Assembly: GCF_042652345.1 (NCBI RefSeq)
Contig: NZ_JBHSJJ010000013.1
Coordinates: 102,512-166,511 of the forward strand
Length of the DNA: 64,000 bases
Direction of reading: 5' to 3'
Source: Negadavirga shengliensis
Lineage (GTDB): Bacteria > Bacteroidota > Bacteroidia > Cytophagales > Cyclobacteriaceae
Numbering within the stretch: position 1 is the stretch's first letter; the number at the start of each line of letters is the position of its first letter. Made by a program: the position numbers and the translations under genes. The notes beneath the pieces are model-generated. The model was not told where the DNA came from. It did not search any database and worked only from the letters and a program-made list of their open reading frames with translations. This document shows, in pieces, positions 46,731 through 54,805 of this stretch.

Positions 46731-47360
46731 TTAGTGTTTGGACAGGTAAGAAGCTACACCTTCCCTGGTAGCGCTCATCGCTTCTTTACCTTCTTCCCAG
46801 TTGGCCGGACAAACTTCCCCGTATTTCTCCACATGTCTCAGGGCATCAATCAGCCTGAGCATTTCATCTATATTTCTTCCCAAAGGAAGGTCATTGACCG
46901 TTTCGTGCCTTACTTTTCCTTCCTTGTCGATGAGGAAAGTAGCCCTGTAAGCCACTGGAAGTCCTTCATAAGTCAATTCGCCCTCCTCATTGTAATTCCA
47001 GTCTCCTGCGAGAATACCGAAGTTGTGGGCAATGGTCTTAGCGGGATCCGCTACGATAGGATAAGTGACACCTGCAATGCCACCCTGCTCCTTAGCTGTG
47101 CTTAACCAAGCCAGGTGCGATTCTTCTGTATCACAGGACGCGCCTACTACCGCCACGCCTCTTTTTTCGAATTCTTCAAGTTTTTCCTGAAAAGCCAGGA
47201 TTTCGGTAGGACATACGAAAGTAAAGTCCTTAGGATAAAAAAAGAAAATAACGTCTTTATTCCCGATATACTGCTCCAAAGAGAAATTTTCAACGATCTC
47301 TTCTCCGTCGATTACAGCAGGTGCATTGAATAAAGGTGCTTTTTTTCCAACTAGTGACAT
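46731..47360 (-). CDS. 2-Cys peroxiredoxin (AhpC/TSA)
   Basis: 209 aa, cytosolic peroxide reductase. LFNAPAVIDGEEIVENFSLEQY, then FFYPKDFTFVCPTEILAFQEK with the peroxidatic cysteine in FVCPTE, and EKYGEVCPANWEEGKEAMSA with the resolving cysteine in EVCPANW. The VCP pair places it in the typical 2-Cys AhpC group. The Fur/PerR-like gene lies 49 bp upstream on the same strand, with a 12-bp palindrome (TAAATTAATTTA) between them, so peroxide-responsive control is likely. No ahpF is present. Confidence 0.95.
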   Translation of the reverse strand: MSLVGKKAPLFNAPAVIDGEEIVENFSLEQYIGNKDVIFFFYPKDFTFVCPTEILAFQEKLEEFEKRGVAVVGASCDTEESHLAWLSTAKEQGGIAGVTYPIVADPAKTIAHNFGILAGDWNYNEEGELTYEGLPVAYRATFLIDKEGKVRHETVNDLPLGRNIDEMLRLIDALRHVEKYGEVCPANWEEGKEAMSATREGVASYLSKH

Positions 47361-47380
47361 AAATCAGATTTTTATGGTTT

Positions 47381-47392
47381 TAAATTAATTTA
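47381..47392. promoter_or_regulatory. 12-bp palindrome, possible PerR/Fur operator
   Basis: TAAATTAATTTA is a perfect palindrome in the 49-bp gap between the Fur-like regulator gene and the peroxiredoxin gene, about 20 bp before the peroxiredoxin ATG. The PerR box in other bacteria is a longer AT-rich palindrome; this match is only partial. Confidence 0.35.
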
Positions 47393-47409
47393 TTTAGGTT
47401 TTAAGAAAA

Positions 47410-47823
47410 TTATTTTGTTTTTCCTTTAATTACCAACGATACTTCTTCAACTTCAAAACCCTCAATTTCGTTCTCTTCAAAGAAACTTTTTAAAAGTTTT
47501 TCCAATAGCGGATTTTTGAAGTCCCGGAATTCTTTGCTGTCATTACAGTACAGATGACTATGGGTTTCAAGGACAGGGTCAAACCGCATAATGCCTGTGT
47601 CATCCGTGAATTTTTGCAAAATGCCTGCATTCACAAAGCTGTCAAGGGTCTTGTATACAGTTCCCAAAGATATGGAAGGGTTGGCTGATTTGATCTTCTC
47701 ATGCACCCGCTCTGCTGTAGGATGATCCTCTGATAAGCTCAATGCCCCATAGATCACCATCCGCTGATGGGTAAACTTCATCCCCCCTTGCACGATCCTT
47801 TTTTTGATTTCAGCAGTATCCAT
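47410..47823 (-). CDS. Fur family transcriptional regulator, PerR-like
   Basis: 137 aa from the ATG at 47823; a longer frame to 47937 exists, but a TACCTTTG -7 box sits at 47862-47869 inside it, so the shorter start is right. Winged helix: GGMKFTHQRMVIYGALSLSED, with RVHEKIKSANPSISLGTVYKTLDSFVNAGIL as the recognition part. DTGIMRFDPVLETHSHLYC contains the metal-site HSHLYC region. The usual CxxC pairs of the structural zinc site are absent: only one cysteine is seen. It lies directly upstream of the peroxiredoxin gene, and probably controls peroxide response. Confidence 0.88.
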   Translation of the reverse strand: MDTAEIKKRIVQGGMKFTHQRMVIYGALSLSEDHPTAERVHEKIKSANPSISLGTVYKTLDSFVNAGILQKFTDDTGIMRFDPVLETHSHLYCNDSKEFRDFKNPLLEKLLKSFFEENEIEGFEVEEVSLVIKGKTK

Positions 47824-47861
47824 TTTTTGATAGGAATTATTCCTGTTTGAGAATAAGTGCG

Positions 47862-47869
47862 CAAAGGTA
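47862..47869 (-). promoter_or_regulatory. -7 box for the Fur/PerR-like gene
   Basis: Minus-strand TACCTTTG fits TAnnTTTG. The nearest TTG upstream is at 14 bp, shorter than usual. The inferred start of transcription lies downstream of the longer frame's start, which supports translation from 47823. A short AGGAA/TTCCT pair at about 47832-47844 lies in the leader and could be an autoregulatory site. Confidence 0.4.
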
Positions 47870-47985
47870 TGTAATATTTTTGTCAATTCATATGTATAGT
47901 CCAACGATTTTTTTAAATTGGGCTTGCTATAAAACAAAAATATTTACAATCATAAACGCTCAGCTCTCTTTTAAATGCATTTTCG

Positions 47986-48477
47986 ATGATTAAAGTATTA
48001 TTTGTGTGTTTAGGCAATATCTGCAGATCACCGTTGGCAGAAGCGATACTCAACCACAAGATTAAACTTAGGGGTTATGAGGATAAAATAAGCTGTGACA
48101 GCTGTGGCACTTCTGATTTTCATATCGGCGAGCTTCCCGACGACAGGACCATCGATTGTGCAACGAGATATGGCATCCAAATGAACCATCGCGGCAGACA
48201 ACTCCAGAGGAGTGATTTCAGAGATTTTGATTATGTCATTGCCATGGATGAATCCAACATGGCGAATATCCTCAAGCTGTCTGATAAGGTCAGGATAAAA
48301 CCCCGCAACCTTTATTTCATGAGAGATTTCCAAGCGGCGCCTGACTTTAAGGATGTCCCGGATCCTTATTACGGGGGAATTGATGGATTTGAGCAGGTTT
48401 ATCGCATCCTGGATGATGCCCTGGAAGGTTTTCTTCAAAAAATGGAACAGGAACAACCCTGGAATGGAAAACCCTGA
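47986..48477 (+). CDS. Low-molecular-weight protein-tyrosine phosphatase
   Basis: 163 aa, cytosolic. Active-site loop CLGNICRSPLAEAIL (C-x5-R) at the N-terminus, and the catalytic Asp in PDPYYGGIDGFEQVY at the C-terminus. SCDSCGTSDFHIGELPDDRT is the family's middle segment. It removes phosphate from Tyr or related substrates. The 3' end overlaps the fructosamine kinase gene by 14 bp, so the two are co-translated. Confidence 0.93.
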   Translation: MIKVLFVCLGNICRSPLAEAILNHKIKLRGYEDKISCDSCGTSDFHIGELPDDRTIDCATRYGIQMNHRGRQLQRSDFRDFDYVIAMDESNMANILKLSDKVRIKPRNLYFMRDFQAAPDFKDVPDPYYGGIDGFEQVYRILDDALEGFLQKMEQEQPWNGKP

Positions 48478-49345
48478 GTCTTTTTATGATGCTGTTTTGT
48501 TCCAATTTTTCGGAACCCCAGTCCCTGTTCTCGATTTTAATCTTATCACCGCAGGAAGTGTAAATCAAGCCGTGTTTCTGAAAACAGGCAAAGGCGAATA
48601 TTTATTAAAAACCAATCACCGTCAAAACAGGAATATTTTTGAAAAAGAAGCCGAAGGTCTGGATTGGCTCAGAAGGCACACTTCATTACATGTGCCAGAG
48701 ACGTTTATTCACGGCCGGATAGGGGACACCAATTATCTGCTGATGGAATGGATCGCCAGCAGGACACCCTTGCCGGATTATTGGCAAAAGCTGGGAGAGG
48801 GTATCGCGGAGCTGCATATGGTTGTAGGACAAAAATTCGGGCTGGACTCCGATAATTACATTGCCATTTTACCCCAGATAAATGAGCAGGAAAACACCTG
48901 GGAAAACTTTTTTGTCAACAAGAGACTGGAACCCATGTTACAACGCGCCTTTTATGAAGGTTTGATCTCAAAGGATTTTATGAAAGAATTCCGAAGAATC
49001 TATCCTTTGTTGAAGGGTTTTTTTCCAAAGGAAAAACCTGCTTTGTTACACGGGGATTTGTGGTCGGGAAATATCCTGGTCAATGACAAAGGGACTCCGG
49101 CTTTGATAGACCCTGCGGTTTACTTTGGGCACAGGGAAGTAGACCTCGCTTTCTCCCGGTTGTTTGGCGGCTTCGACAGAAAATTTTATGAGGCATACCA
49201 GCACCACTTCCCATTGGAGCCAGGGTTCAGAGAGCGAATAGACGTCTATAACCTTTACCCTTTATTGGTACACCTGAATCTTTTTGGGGCATCATATCTC
49301 CCCGGTATCCAAAAGACGCTCAGTGCATTGCTGAGCAACCGCTAA
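48464..49345 (+). CDS. Fructosamine kinase family protein
   Basis: 293 aa from the ATG at 48464, overlapping the phosphatase stop by 14 bp. It phosphorylates fructosamines or ribulosamines on glycated proteins and free amines, starting their repair. Features: AGSVNQAVFLKTGKGEYLLK, WLRRHTSLHVPETFIHGRIG, LLHGDLWSGNILVNDKGTPA with the catalytic Asp (HGDLW) and DPAVYFGHREVDLAFS with the metal-binding Asp. LMW phosphatase and fructosamine kinase genes adjoin in several bacteria, and a joint role in removing sugar phosphate damage has been suggested for such pairs. Confidence 0.9.
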   Translation: MENPESFYDAVLFQFFGTPVPVLDFNLITAGSVNQAVFLKTGKGEYLLKTNHRQNRNIFEKEAEGLDWLRRHTSLHVPETFIHGRIGDTNYLLMEWIASRTPLPDYWQKLGEGIAELHMVVGQKFGLDSDNYIAILPQINEQENTWENFFVNKRLEPMLQRAFYEGLISKDFMKEFRRIYPLLKGFFPKEKPALLHGDLWSGNILVNDKGTPALIDPAVYFGHREVDLAFSRLFGGFDRKFYEAYQHHFPLEPGFRERIDVYNLYPLLVHLNLFGASYLPGIQKTLSALLSNR

Positions 49346-49354
49346 AATAAACCA

Positions 49355-50635
49355 TTACGGAACCTGGCTTTCTTCCAACACCACCTGAAGCAGGTTTTCG
49401 CTTTTCTGTTCCAGCCATACCTGACGGTTGGGATGAACGTAAGTCTGATAATGTTCCTCCCTGTAGTTTTTGACCGTGATGAGCGTAAGCTCCTTTTTCA
49501 ACGTCACGTGGAATATATCCCTGAAAGTCTTCTGAACAAGATTCTCGTCATAGGCAACGGCATCCGCGACCACTTTGATATTTGAAGCTGAAGCAGCCAG
49601 CAGGTTGATGTTCCATTTAAGTTTTTTCATGCCGCTGTACAGGTATTCAAAATGGAACCCGCCCACCATCGACAGATCCCTGATCCGGAGGGTCAGAAGG
49701 AGCTGCCTGTTTTTGACCACGGTAATGGGAAGCTTAGGGTCATCTGGAAAGGGACCGATCACGGTTCCCGGTGCGTCTGGTTTTAAGAAAGATTTCACAA
49801 ACAGGGGTATGCGGTGTTTGGCTAGAGGCTTGATGGTTTTGGGATGGATGACCTTCGCTCCATAATAGGTCATTTCCGCAGCTTCTTCAAAATCCAAATG
49901 GTCAAATTTCACCGCATCAGGGAACAAGTCCGGGTCGCCGTTAAGAATACCCTCCACATCTTTCCAAATCGTGACCGACTTCGCGCCCAGACTGACCGCC
50001 AGGATGGCCGCTGTAAAATCAGAACCCTCCCTGCCCAGCGTGGTCGTATTGCCTAAAAGATCCTGACCGATAAACCCCTGGGTAATGACAGGATATTTTT
50101 CCAATTTGGGAATGACGATTCTTCTGCATTGCTGCATGGTCAATGCCCAATCTACCCTGGCCATTTTGTGGCTGGAATCTGTAGCCACAAGCTCTCTGGC
50201 ATCTTGCCACAAACAGTAAAAGCCCTCCGCACACAGCAATTCCTGTACGATACGGGTAGAGATCAGTTCTCCAAAACCTACGGCCTGATCATAAAAATAC
50301 CCCGCGTCGTTTTTGAAAGAGGCGGTATCCAAGGTTCTTTTCAGTATGGAAAAATGATTGGTGACCCTTTCGAATATACCATGCTGTTTTTCAAACAGGT
50401 CATTGCATATTTCCAGGTGATAACCCAAAAGCCGTGTCCATTCAGGGGTATAATTTTTTCCCTCCGAGGCCAATTGGATTATTTTTTCCAGGGTATCCGT
50501 GGTATCCCCGGCAGCTGAAATGACAATAACCAGGCCATTGCTCCAGCGGTTTTTGACAAGGTGGGCTATGTTTTTTATGGCATCGGCATCTTTGATGGAA
50601 GCTCCGCCGAATTTAAATATGAGGGGTTGGATCAT
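49355..50635 (-). CDS. lysC: Aspartate kinase, monofunctional
   Basis: 426 aa. First step of the aspartate pathway for lysine, threonine, methionine. FKFGGASIKDADAIKNIAHL is the N-terminal KFGG signature, VIVISAAGDTTDTLEKI is the nucleotide-binding strand, and TTLGREGSDFTAAILAVSLGAK and ATEMTYYGAKVIHPKTIKP-like segments (AAEMTYYGAKVIHPKTIKP) follow. A regulatory ACT-type C-terminal region follows (LLTLRIRDLSMVGGFHF). There is no homoserine dehydrogenase part, so it is monofunctional. Divergent from fbp; its promoter lies over the fbp start. Confidence 0.9.
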   Translation of the reverse strand: MIQPLIFKFGGASIKDADAIKNIAHLVKNRWSNGLVIVISAAGDTTDTLEKIIQLASEGKNYTPEWTRLLGYHLEICNDLFEKQHGIFERVTNHFSILKRTLDTASFKNDAGYFYDQAVGFGELISTRIVQELLCAEGFYCLWQDARELVATDSSHKMARVDWALTMQQCRRIVIPKLEKYPVITQGFIGQDLLGNTTTLGREGSDFTAAILAVSLGAKSVTIWKDVEGILNGDPDLFPDAVKFDHLDFEEAAEMTYYGAKVIHPKTIKPLAKHRIPLFVKSFLKPDAPGTVIGPFPDDPKLPITVVKNRQLLLTLRIRDLSMVGGFHFEYLYSGMKKLKWNINLLAASASNIKVVADAVAYDENLVQKTFRDIFHVTLKKELTLITVKNYREEHYQTYVHPNRQVWLEQKSENLLQVVLEESQVP

Positions 50636-50684
50636 GAAAAATCTTTATGAGGGATGGTTATGAAGCGTTGTTTTTATTTAACTT

Positions 50685-50715
50685 CAAAGTTATGAAGACG
50701 AAACCTTACATACAA
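50685..50715 (-). promoter_or_regulatory. Bacteroidota-type promoter for aspartate kinase
   Basis: On the minus strand TTG (50713-50715), 20-bp spacer, TAACTTTG (50685-50692). The -33 element lies inside the first codons of fbp, so the two divergent genes share overlapping control DNA. Confidence 0.5.
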
Positions 50716-51714
50716 GATGACAACGTACTTGCCTATGCTGTAGGCACCACGCTGGACCGGTTTATCAAAAGCAAACAGGCTGACTTTCCGTTTGCTACAG
50801 GAGAACTCTCTCAGCTGCTGCGCGACATTGCCCTTGCCGCAAAGATCGTGTCCCGGGAAATCAGCAGGGCGGGCTTAGTCAATGTAGCCGGAGCCTATGG
50901 TCACACCAATGTGCAGGGTGAAGAACAGCAAAAACTGGATGTTATAGCCAATATCCGTTTTACCAGGGCCTTGACCAAGGGAGGGGAGGTCTGTGCGATC
51001 GTGTCGGAAGAGGAAGATGAAGTGATCGATCTCCAAAACAGCAGGGGAAAATATGTCGTGGCCATAGATCCTCTGGATGGATCTTCCAATATTGATGTCA
51101 ATGTCTCCATCGGGACGATTTTTTCCATCTACAGAAGAGTTACCCCTATAGGCTATCCCATTCAGGAAGAAGATGTGCTGCAGCAGGGCAAACAGCAGGT
51201 GGCTGCCGGATACGTGCTGTACGGTTCCTCCACCATGTTGGTATATACCACGGGTTTCGGAGTATATGGCTTCACTTACGAGCGCTCATTAGGGGAGTTT
51301 TTTCTCTCCCATCCAGACATAAAAGCACCCGTCGATGGTCATATATATACCATTAATGAAGGGCTCCAGCCTTATCTGGAGGACGATGTTCTGGAATACG
51401 TCGCCCATTGCAAGCAAAAAGGGGCTTCTGCCAGGTACATAGGAAGTCTGGTCGCCGATTTTCACAGAAATATGTTAAAAGGTGGCATCTACCTCTACCC
51501 TGGTACTAAAAAGGCTCCCCTAGGGAAAATCCGGTTGATGTATGAGGCCAATGCGCTGGCATTTATCGCTGAGCAAGCGGGAGCCAAGGCTACCAATGGC
51601 AAGAACCGGATCCTGGACATCGTGCCTACCTCCCTTCACCAGCGAACGCCCTTATTCATCGGCTCTGAAAAAATGATAGAGGAATTAGGAAGCTTAATGA
51701 AACAAATTAAATAA
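50692..51714 (+). CDS. fbp: Class 1 fructose-1,6-bisphosphatase
   Basis: 340 aa from the ATG at 50692 (an in-frame ATG at 50647 would add 15 atypical residues). It makes fructose-6-phosphate in gluconeogenesis. Motifs: LSQLLRDIALAAKIVSREIS, VCAIVSEEEDEVIDL with metal-binding Glu, VAIDPLDGSSNIDVNVSIGT (Asp-Pro-Leu-Asp-Gly), and YIGSLVADFHRNMLKGGIYL. The family is intact. Together with acs in this window it fits growth on acetate, where gluconeogenesis is needed. Confidence 0.95.
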   Translation: MKTKPYIQDDNVLAYAVGTTLDRFIKSKQADFPFATGELSQLLRDIALAAKIVSREISRAGLVNVAGAYGHTNVQGEEQQKLDVIANIRFTRALTKGGEVCAIVSEEEDEVIDLQNSRGKYVVAIDPLDGSSNIDVNVSIGTIFSIYRRVTPIGYPIQEEDVLQQGKQQVAAGYVLYGSSTMLVYTTGFGVYGFTYERSLGEFFLSHPDIKAPVDGHIYTINEGLQPYLEDDVLEYVAHCKQKGASARYIGSLVADFHRNMLKGGIYLYPGTKKAPLGKIRLMYEANALAFIAEQAGAKATNGKNRILDIVPTSLHQRTPLFIGSEKMIEELGSLMKQIK

Positions 51715-51721
51715 ACAAAAA

Positions 51722-52042
51722 TCAGCCACTGTATTTTCTTCTAAAATAGGCTTTCAGAAGCTGCCTTTCCACGATCGCAAGAGAAAGCCGGTCCACTATT
51801 CGGTCGGCTTCCTCCTCGTGCAAGATGCTTTTCAGCTTTTCCTCACCCAGATCAATTTTATAACACAGCTGCAAAAGACGCTCAAAGTCTTGGTTCAGAA
51901 GCCTTCCTATATAAGGAGCCAAGGCACGCGCAAGGTCATATTTGTCCATTATGGGAGGTTTCAGGGGGACCTGAAGCAGGGATTCCAGATCTTCCGCTGC
52001 CGACTGAATGATCTTTACCTCATAATCCCGTTCACGTTCCAA
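51722..52042 (-). CDS. Small conserved protein of unknown function downstream of DUF5606 gene
   Basis: 106 aa from a TTG at 52042. No ATG or GTG lies between an in-frame stop upstream and this codon; an AAGGAGAG sequence precedes it by about 15 bp, at the end of the DUF5606 gene. The protein is helical and charged (SAAEDLESLLQVPLKPPIMD, FERLLQLCYKIDLGEEKL, DRIVDRLSLAIVERQLLKAY) and ends with FRRKYSG. No family is recognised. It lies 11 bp after the DUF5606 stop, so both are transcribed together. Confidence 0.65.
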   Translation of the reverse strand: MERERDYEVKIIQSAAEDLESLLQVPLKPPIMDKYDLARALAPYIGRLLNQDFERLLQLCYKIDLGEEKLKSILHEEEADRIVDRLSLAIVERQLLKAYFRRKYSG

Positions 52043-52053
52043 AGGTCCAAGAT

Positions 52054-52506
52054 TTACTCTCCTTTTTCTTCTTTTTTATCCTCGTCGCTCTTCTCCTTCC
52101 CTTCTTCAGGTTGAGGTTGTAAGAGCTCAGGCTGCTCCTTCCTTAGGATATGGTACCAGTTCAGCAGCTTTTTAATATCCGATGCGTATACCCGCTCTTC
52201 ATCGTATTCCGGCAGCACATGCTTGAGAAACGCCTTGTATTCATCATTGTCAGCTCCCTCCAAACCCGTGTCGCCTTCAAACTCGTTTTCTATCTTATGC
52301 AAAATATCTTTAAGGGGAGCAGCTCCTTCCTCAGTAAGGGTATAAATGGATATCTCACTGAGCAGGGAGACCCTCTGGGCCGCCCCTACCACAAGCTTCG
52401 ATTTCTTGTCATCCAATGATTCGAGGATCACCCCACTCCTGCTGGGCTTAAGCACTTTATATAATCCCGGCTTGCCGGAAACTGCTGCAATGTCTTTAAA
52501 TTCCAT
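52054..52506 (-). CDS. DUF5606 family protein
   Basis: 150 aa from the ATG at 52506. A promoter (52528-52557) covers the longer in-frame extension to 52557, so that is not used. MEFKDIAAVSGKPGLYKVLK and SGVILESLDDKKSKLVVGAA are the family core, an SH3-like beta-barrel; LKDILHKIENEFEGDTG and ERVYASDIKKLLNWYHILRK are helical. The C-terminal tail (EEGKEKSDEDKKEEKGE) is acidic and lysine-rich. Function unknown; widely kept in Bacteroidota, usually beside engB as here. Confidence 0.85.
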   Translation of the reverse strand: MEFKDIAAVSGKPGLYKVLKPSRSGVILESLDDKKSKLVVGAAQRVSLLSEISIYTLTEEGAAPLKDILHKIENEFEGDTGLEGADNDEYKAFLKHVLPEYDEERVYASDIKKLLNWYHILRKEQPELLQPQPEEGKEKSDEDKKEEKGE

Positions 52507-52527
52507 GTCGTCTGTGTTTTGAGCCTG

Positions 52528-52557
52528 CAAATATAAGGTTAAAGCTAAATTACTCAA
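52528..52557 (-). promoter_or_regulatory. Bacteroidota-type promoter for DUF5606 gene
   Basis: Minus-strand TTG (52555-52557), 19-bp spacer, TATATTTG (52528-52535), 22 bp before the ATG at 52506. The -33 element overlaps the last codons of engB. Confidence 0.6.
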
Positions 52558-53168
52558 GAATTTTGGCCAGCAGTATAAAACTCTTCAACGTTTTCTTCAA
52601 TAAACCGGATAACTTCCTCTTTGCCCTGTCCTGTTTGCGCCGATGTGATAAAGTATTCAGGTGCCTCCTCAAACATTTCCTCCATGGCCCCGATAAACTT
52701 TTTCACATTGGCATTGGTCTTTGAAAGTGACAATTTATCAGCCTTGGTGAAAAGCAATACCACGGGAATGGCATTTTCCGCACACCAGTAGATGAATTCA
52801 ACGTCTATTTTTTGGGGATCAAGCCTGCTGTCCACCAAAACAAACGTGACCGTGAGATTTTCTCTTCGGGTGAGGTATTCCCTGATCATTTTATCCCAAT
52901 CGGACTTTAAGCTTTTGCTGACTTTGGCAAACCCATAGCCGGGAAGATCTACCATATACCACCGTCCATCTATGTCAAAATGGTTGATCAGCTGGGTTTT
53001 CCCCGGCTTACCGGAAATTTTAGCCAGGTTCTTATGGTTGGTCAGCATGTTGATGAGGGAACTCTTCCCCACATTTGACCTGCCAATAAACGCAAACTCC
53101 GGCCTATTAGGCGAGGGACATTTTTTGTAATCCGTATTGCTAACCAAAAAACTGGGTTTCTTTATCAT
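52554..53168 (-). CDS. engB: Ribosome biogenesis GTP-binding protein EngB (YsxC/YihA)
   Basis: 204 aa GTPase needed for large ribosomal subunit assembly. G1 IGRSNVGKSSLINMLTNH, G2 Thr in GKPGKTQLINHF, G3 VDLPGYGFAKVSK, G4 LFTKADKLS, and the G5-like FITSAQTGQG. It is complete and starts at MIKKPSFLVSNTDYKKCP. A possible promoter lies 53186-53218. Transcribed divergently from ubiE. Confidence 0.95.
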   Translation of the reverse strand: MIKKPSFLVSNTDYKKCPSPNRPEFAFIGRSNVGKSSLINMLTNHKNLAKISGKPGKTQLINHFDIDGRWYMVDLPGYGFAKVSKSLKSDWDKMIREYLTRRENLTVTFVLVDSRLDPQKIDVEFIYWCAENAIPVVLLFTKADKLSLSKTNANVKKFIGAMEEMFEEAPEYFITSAQTGQGKEEVIRFIEENVEEFYTAGQNS

Positions 53169-53185
53169 GGCCGTATCCTTTTAGA

Positions 53186-53218
53186 CAAAGTTAACCAAAT
53201 TGTTAAATTCAGGCCAAA
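53186..53218 (-). promoter_or_regulatory. Promoter for engB
   Basis: Minus-strand TTTG (CAAA at 53215-53218), 21 bp, TAACTTTG (53186-53193), 17 bp before the engB ATG at 53168. Confidence 0.5.
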
Positions 53219-53286
53219 CCAATAAATGATTAACATTTTTCCAATGCTCGGGTTTAGTTAGTAATATTGCATGGAAATCAAACGAC

Positions 53287-54009
53287 ATGTCAGTACTTCC
53301 CTATAAAGATAAAAATGAAGGCAAGAAGCAACAGGTTGCCAGCATGTTCGACAACATCAGCAAAAAATACGATTTGCTGAACCACGTGCTGAGTTTGGGA
53401 ATAGACATTACCTGGAGGAAAAAAGCCATCAGACTGCTGGAAAAAGACCAGCCAAAATTAATTTTGGATATTGCTACCGGCACGGGGGATTTCGCCATTG
53501 AGGCCCTGGCACTCCATCCCGACAAGGTAGTGGGCGTGGACATATCAGCCGGAATGCTGGAAGAAGGCCGCCGGAAAATCAAAAGGAAAAAGCTGGACCA
53601 TTTGATAGAACTGCAGATGGGGGATTCGGAAAAGTTGTTGTTCCCGGAAAATAAATTTGATGCCGTCATCGTTTCTTTTGGTGTCAGGAATTTTGAAAAT
53701 TTGGAGAAAGGATTGGCCGATATGCACCGGGTGCTGAAGCCCGGGGGAAAAACGGTCATTGTGGAGTTTTCCAAACCAAAAAAATTCCCCATGAAACAAG
53801 CTTATAATTTTTATTTTAAATATATTTTACCTCGGATTGGAAAATTAGTATCAAAAGACAACGCCGCCTACACATATCTGCCGGAATCCGTACAGGCATT
53901 TCCTGATGGAAATGATTTCTTGGAAATTCTGCGAAAGGTAGGTTTCAAAAACACGAAATGCAAAGAACTGACATTCGGGATAAGTTCCATTTATATAGGA
54001 GAAAAGTAA
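53287..54009 (+). CDS. ubiE: Demethylmenaquinone methyltransferase (UbiE/MenG)
   Basis: 240 aa SAM-dependent methyltransferase for the last step of menaquinone synthesis. VASMFDNISKKYDLLNHVLS at the start, ILDIATGTGDFAIEAL (SAM motif I), DAVIVSFGVRNFENLEKGLAD and RVLKPGGKTVIVEFSKPK are the family signatures. The 3' end overlaps the porT gene by 52 bp. Confidence 0.94.
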   Translation: MSVLPYKDKNEGKKQQVASMFDNISKKYDLLNHVLSLGIDITWRKKAIRLLEKDQPKLILDIATGTGDFAIEALALHPDKVVGVDISAGMLEEGRRKIKRKKLDHLIELQMGDSEKLLFPENKFDAVIVSFGVRNFENLEKGLADMHRVLKPGGKTVIVEFSKPKKFPMKQAYNFYFKYILPRIGKLVSKDNAAYTYLPESVQAFPDGNDFLEILRKVGFKNTKCKELTFGISSIYIGEK

Positions 54010-54734
54010 TATTAGCGATTTTACCTTTCCTTTTCTTCAATTCCCTGGTATATGGTCAGGAAAGAAATTTTATATTCAACAAGTCGGGCAGCGATGACCA
54101 GAATGTTTCCTATGGTTTTTTTTTAGCAGGCCATAACAGCACCTTAAGGATAAAGTATTCTGAAGATTTTCTTGATCCGGATAATACCAATCTGACCAAT
54201 GTGAGGGCGATCATGCCTGTTTTTTCGCCCGGTTTTGCCCTGGGTTTTTTGGTCACTGGAAGGTTACATGACCAAGTCAATGTGCTGTTCACCCCTAAGG
54301 TTGGCTTTTATGAACACAGGACAGATGTACAGCTCTTTGCTGACGATCCCAATGAAGTAGGGGGAATAGGAATCAACACGGTTCCTCTGATGACCGAAGA
54401 AACCCTGATAGAGTTTCCCGTTCTCTTCAAGTATAAATCCGAGCGATTCAACAACACCCGTATGTTCTTTATAGGGGGAGTAAACGGCCAGGTCCGGACC
54501 AAAAAACAGGAAGAAGCCGATGAAGACCCGGTGGTTTTGCTGGGCAGGGATTTGGCTCTTGAAATGGGGATGGGATTTGATCTGTATTTTAAGTACTTTA
54601 AATTCTCCCCTGAAATCAGGTTTTCGCACGGTCTCATGAACCTGTATAGAGAAGGGCATTCGGATCCCCGCATTGATGGCGCCATTACTGATATCCGTAG
54701 GAAATCCATTACCATTTACCTTAACTTTCAGTAG
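53958..54734 (+). CDS. porT: PorT family protein, type IX secretion/gliding
   Basis: 258 aa. The start at 53958 overlaps ubiE by 52 bp; the first 17 codons share DNA with the last ubiE codons in another frame. A basic stretch (RTDIRDKFHLYRRK) and hydrophobic helix (VILAILPFLFFNSLVYGQ) form the signal, then a beta-barrel outer-membrane protein (VSYGFFLAGHNSTLRIKYSED, FALGFLVTGRLHDQVNVLF, FKFSPEIRFSHGLMNLY). PorT is needed for the type IX secretion system, and the ubiE-porT order is recurrent in Bacteroidota. The other T9SS genes are outside the window. Confidence 0.85.
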   Translation: MQRTDIRDKFHLYRRKVILAILPFLFFNSLVYGQERNFIFNKSGSDDQNVSYGFFLAGHNSTLRIKYSEDFLDPDNTNLTNVRAIMPVFSPGFALGFLVTGRLHDQVNVLFTPKVGFYEHRTDVQLFADDPNEVGGIGINTVPLMTEETLIEFPVLFKYKSERFNNTRMFFIGGVNGQVRTKKQEEADEDPVVLLGRDLALEMGMGFDLYFKYFKFSPEIRFSHGLMNLYREGHSDPRIDGAITDIRRKSITIYLNFQ

Positions 54735-54805
54735 GCTGATACAAAAAGCCGGTCAATTACCCTATCCAAATTTTTTATCCATAATGAAATCCTTTAATTT
54801 AAGTT

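Noticed and set aside
47824..47937. 38-codon upstream extension of the Fur/PerR-like gene
   Set aside because: A -7 box lies inside it and Fur proteins begin near the chosen ATG.
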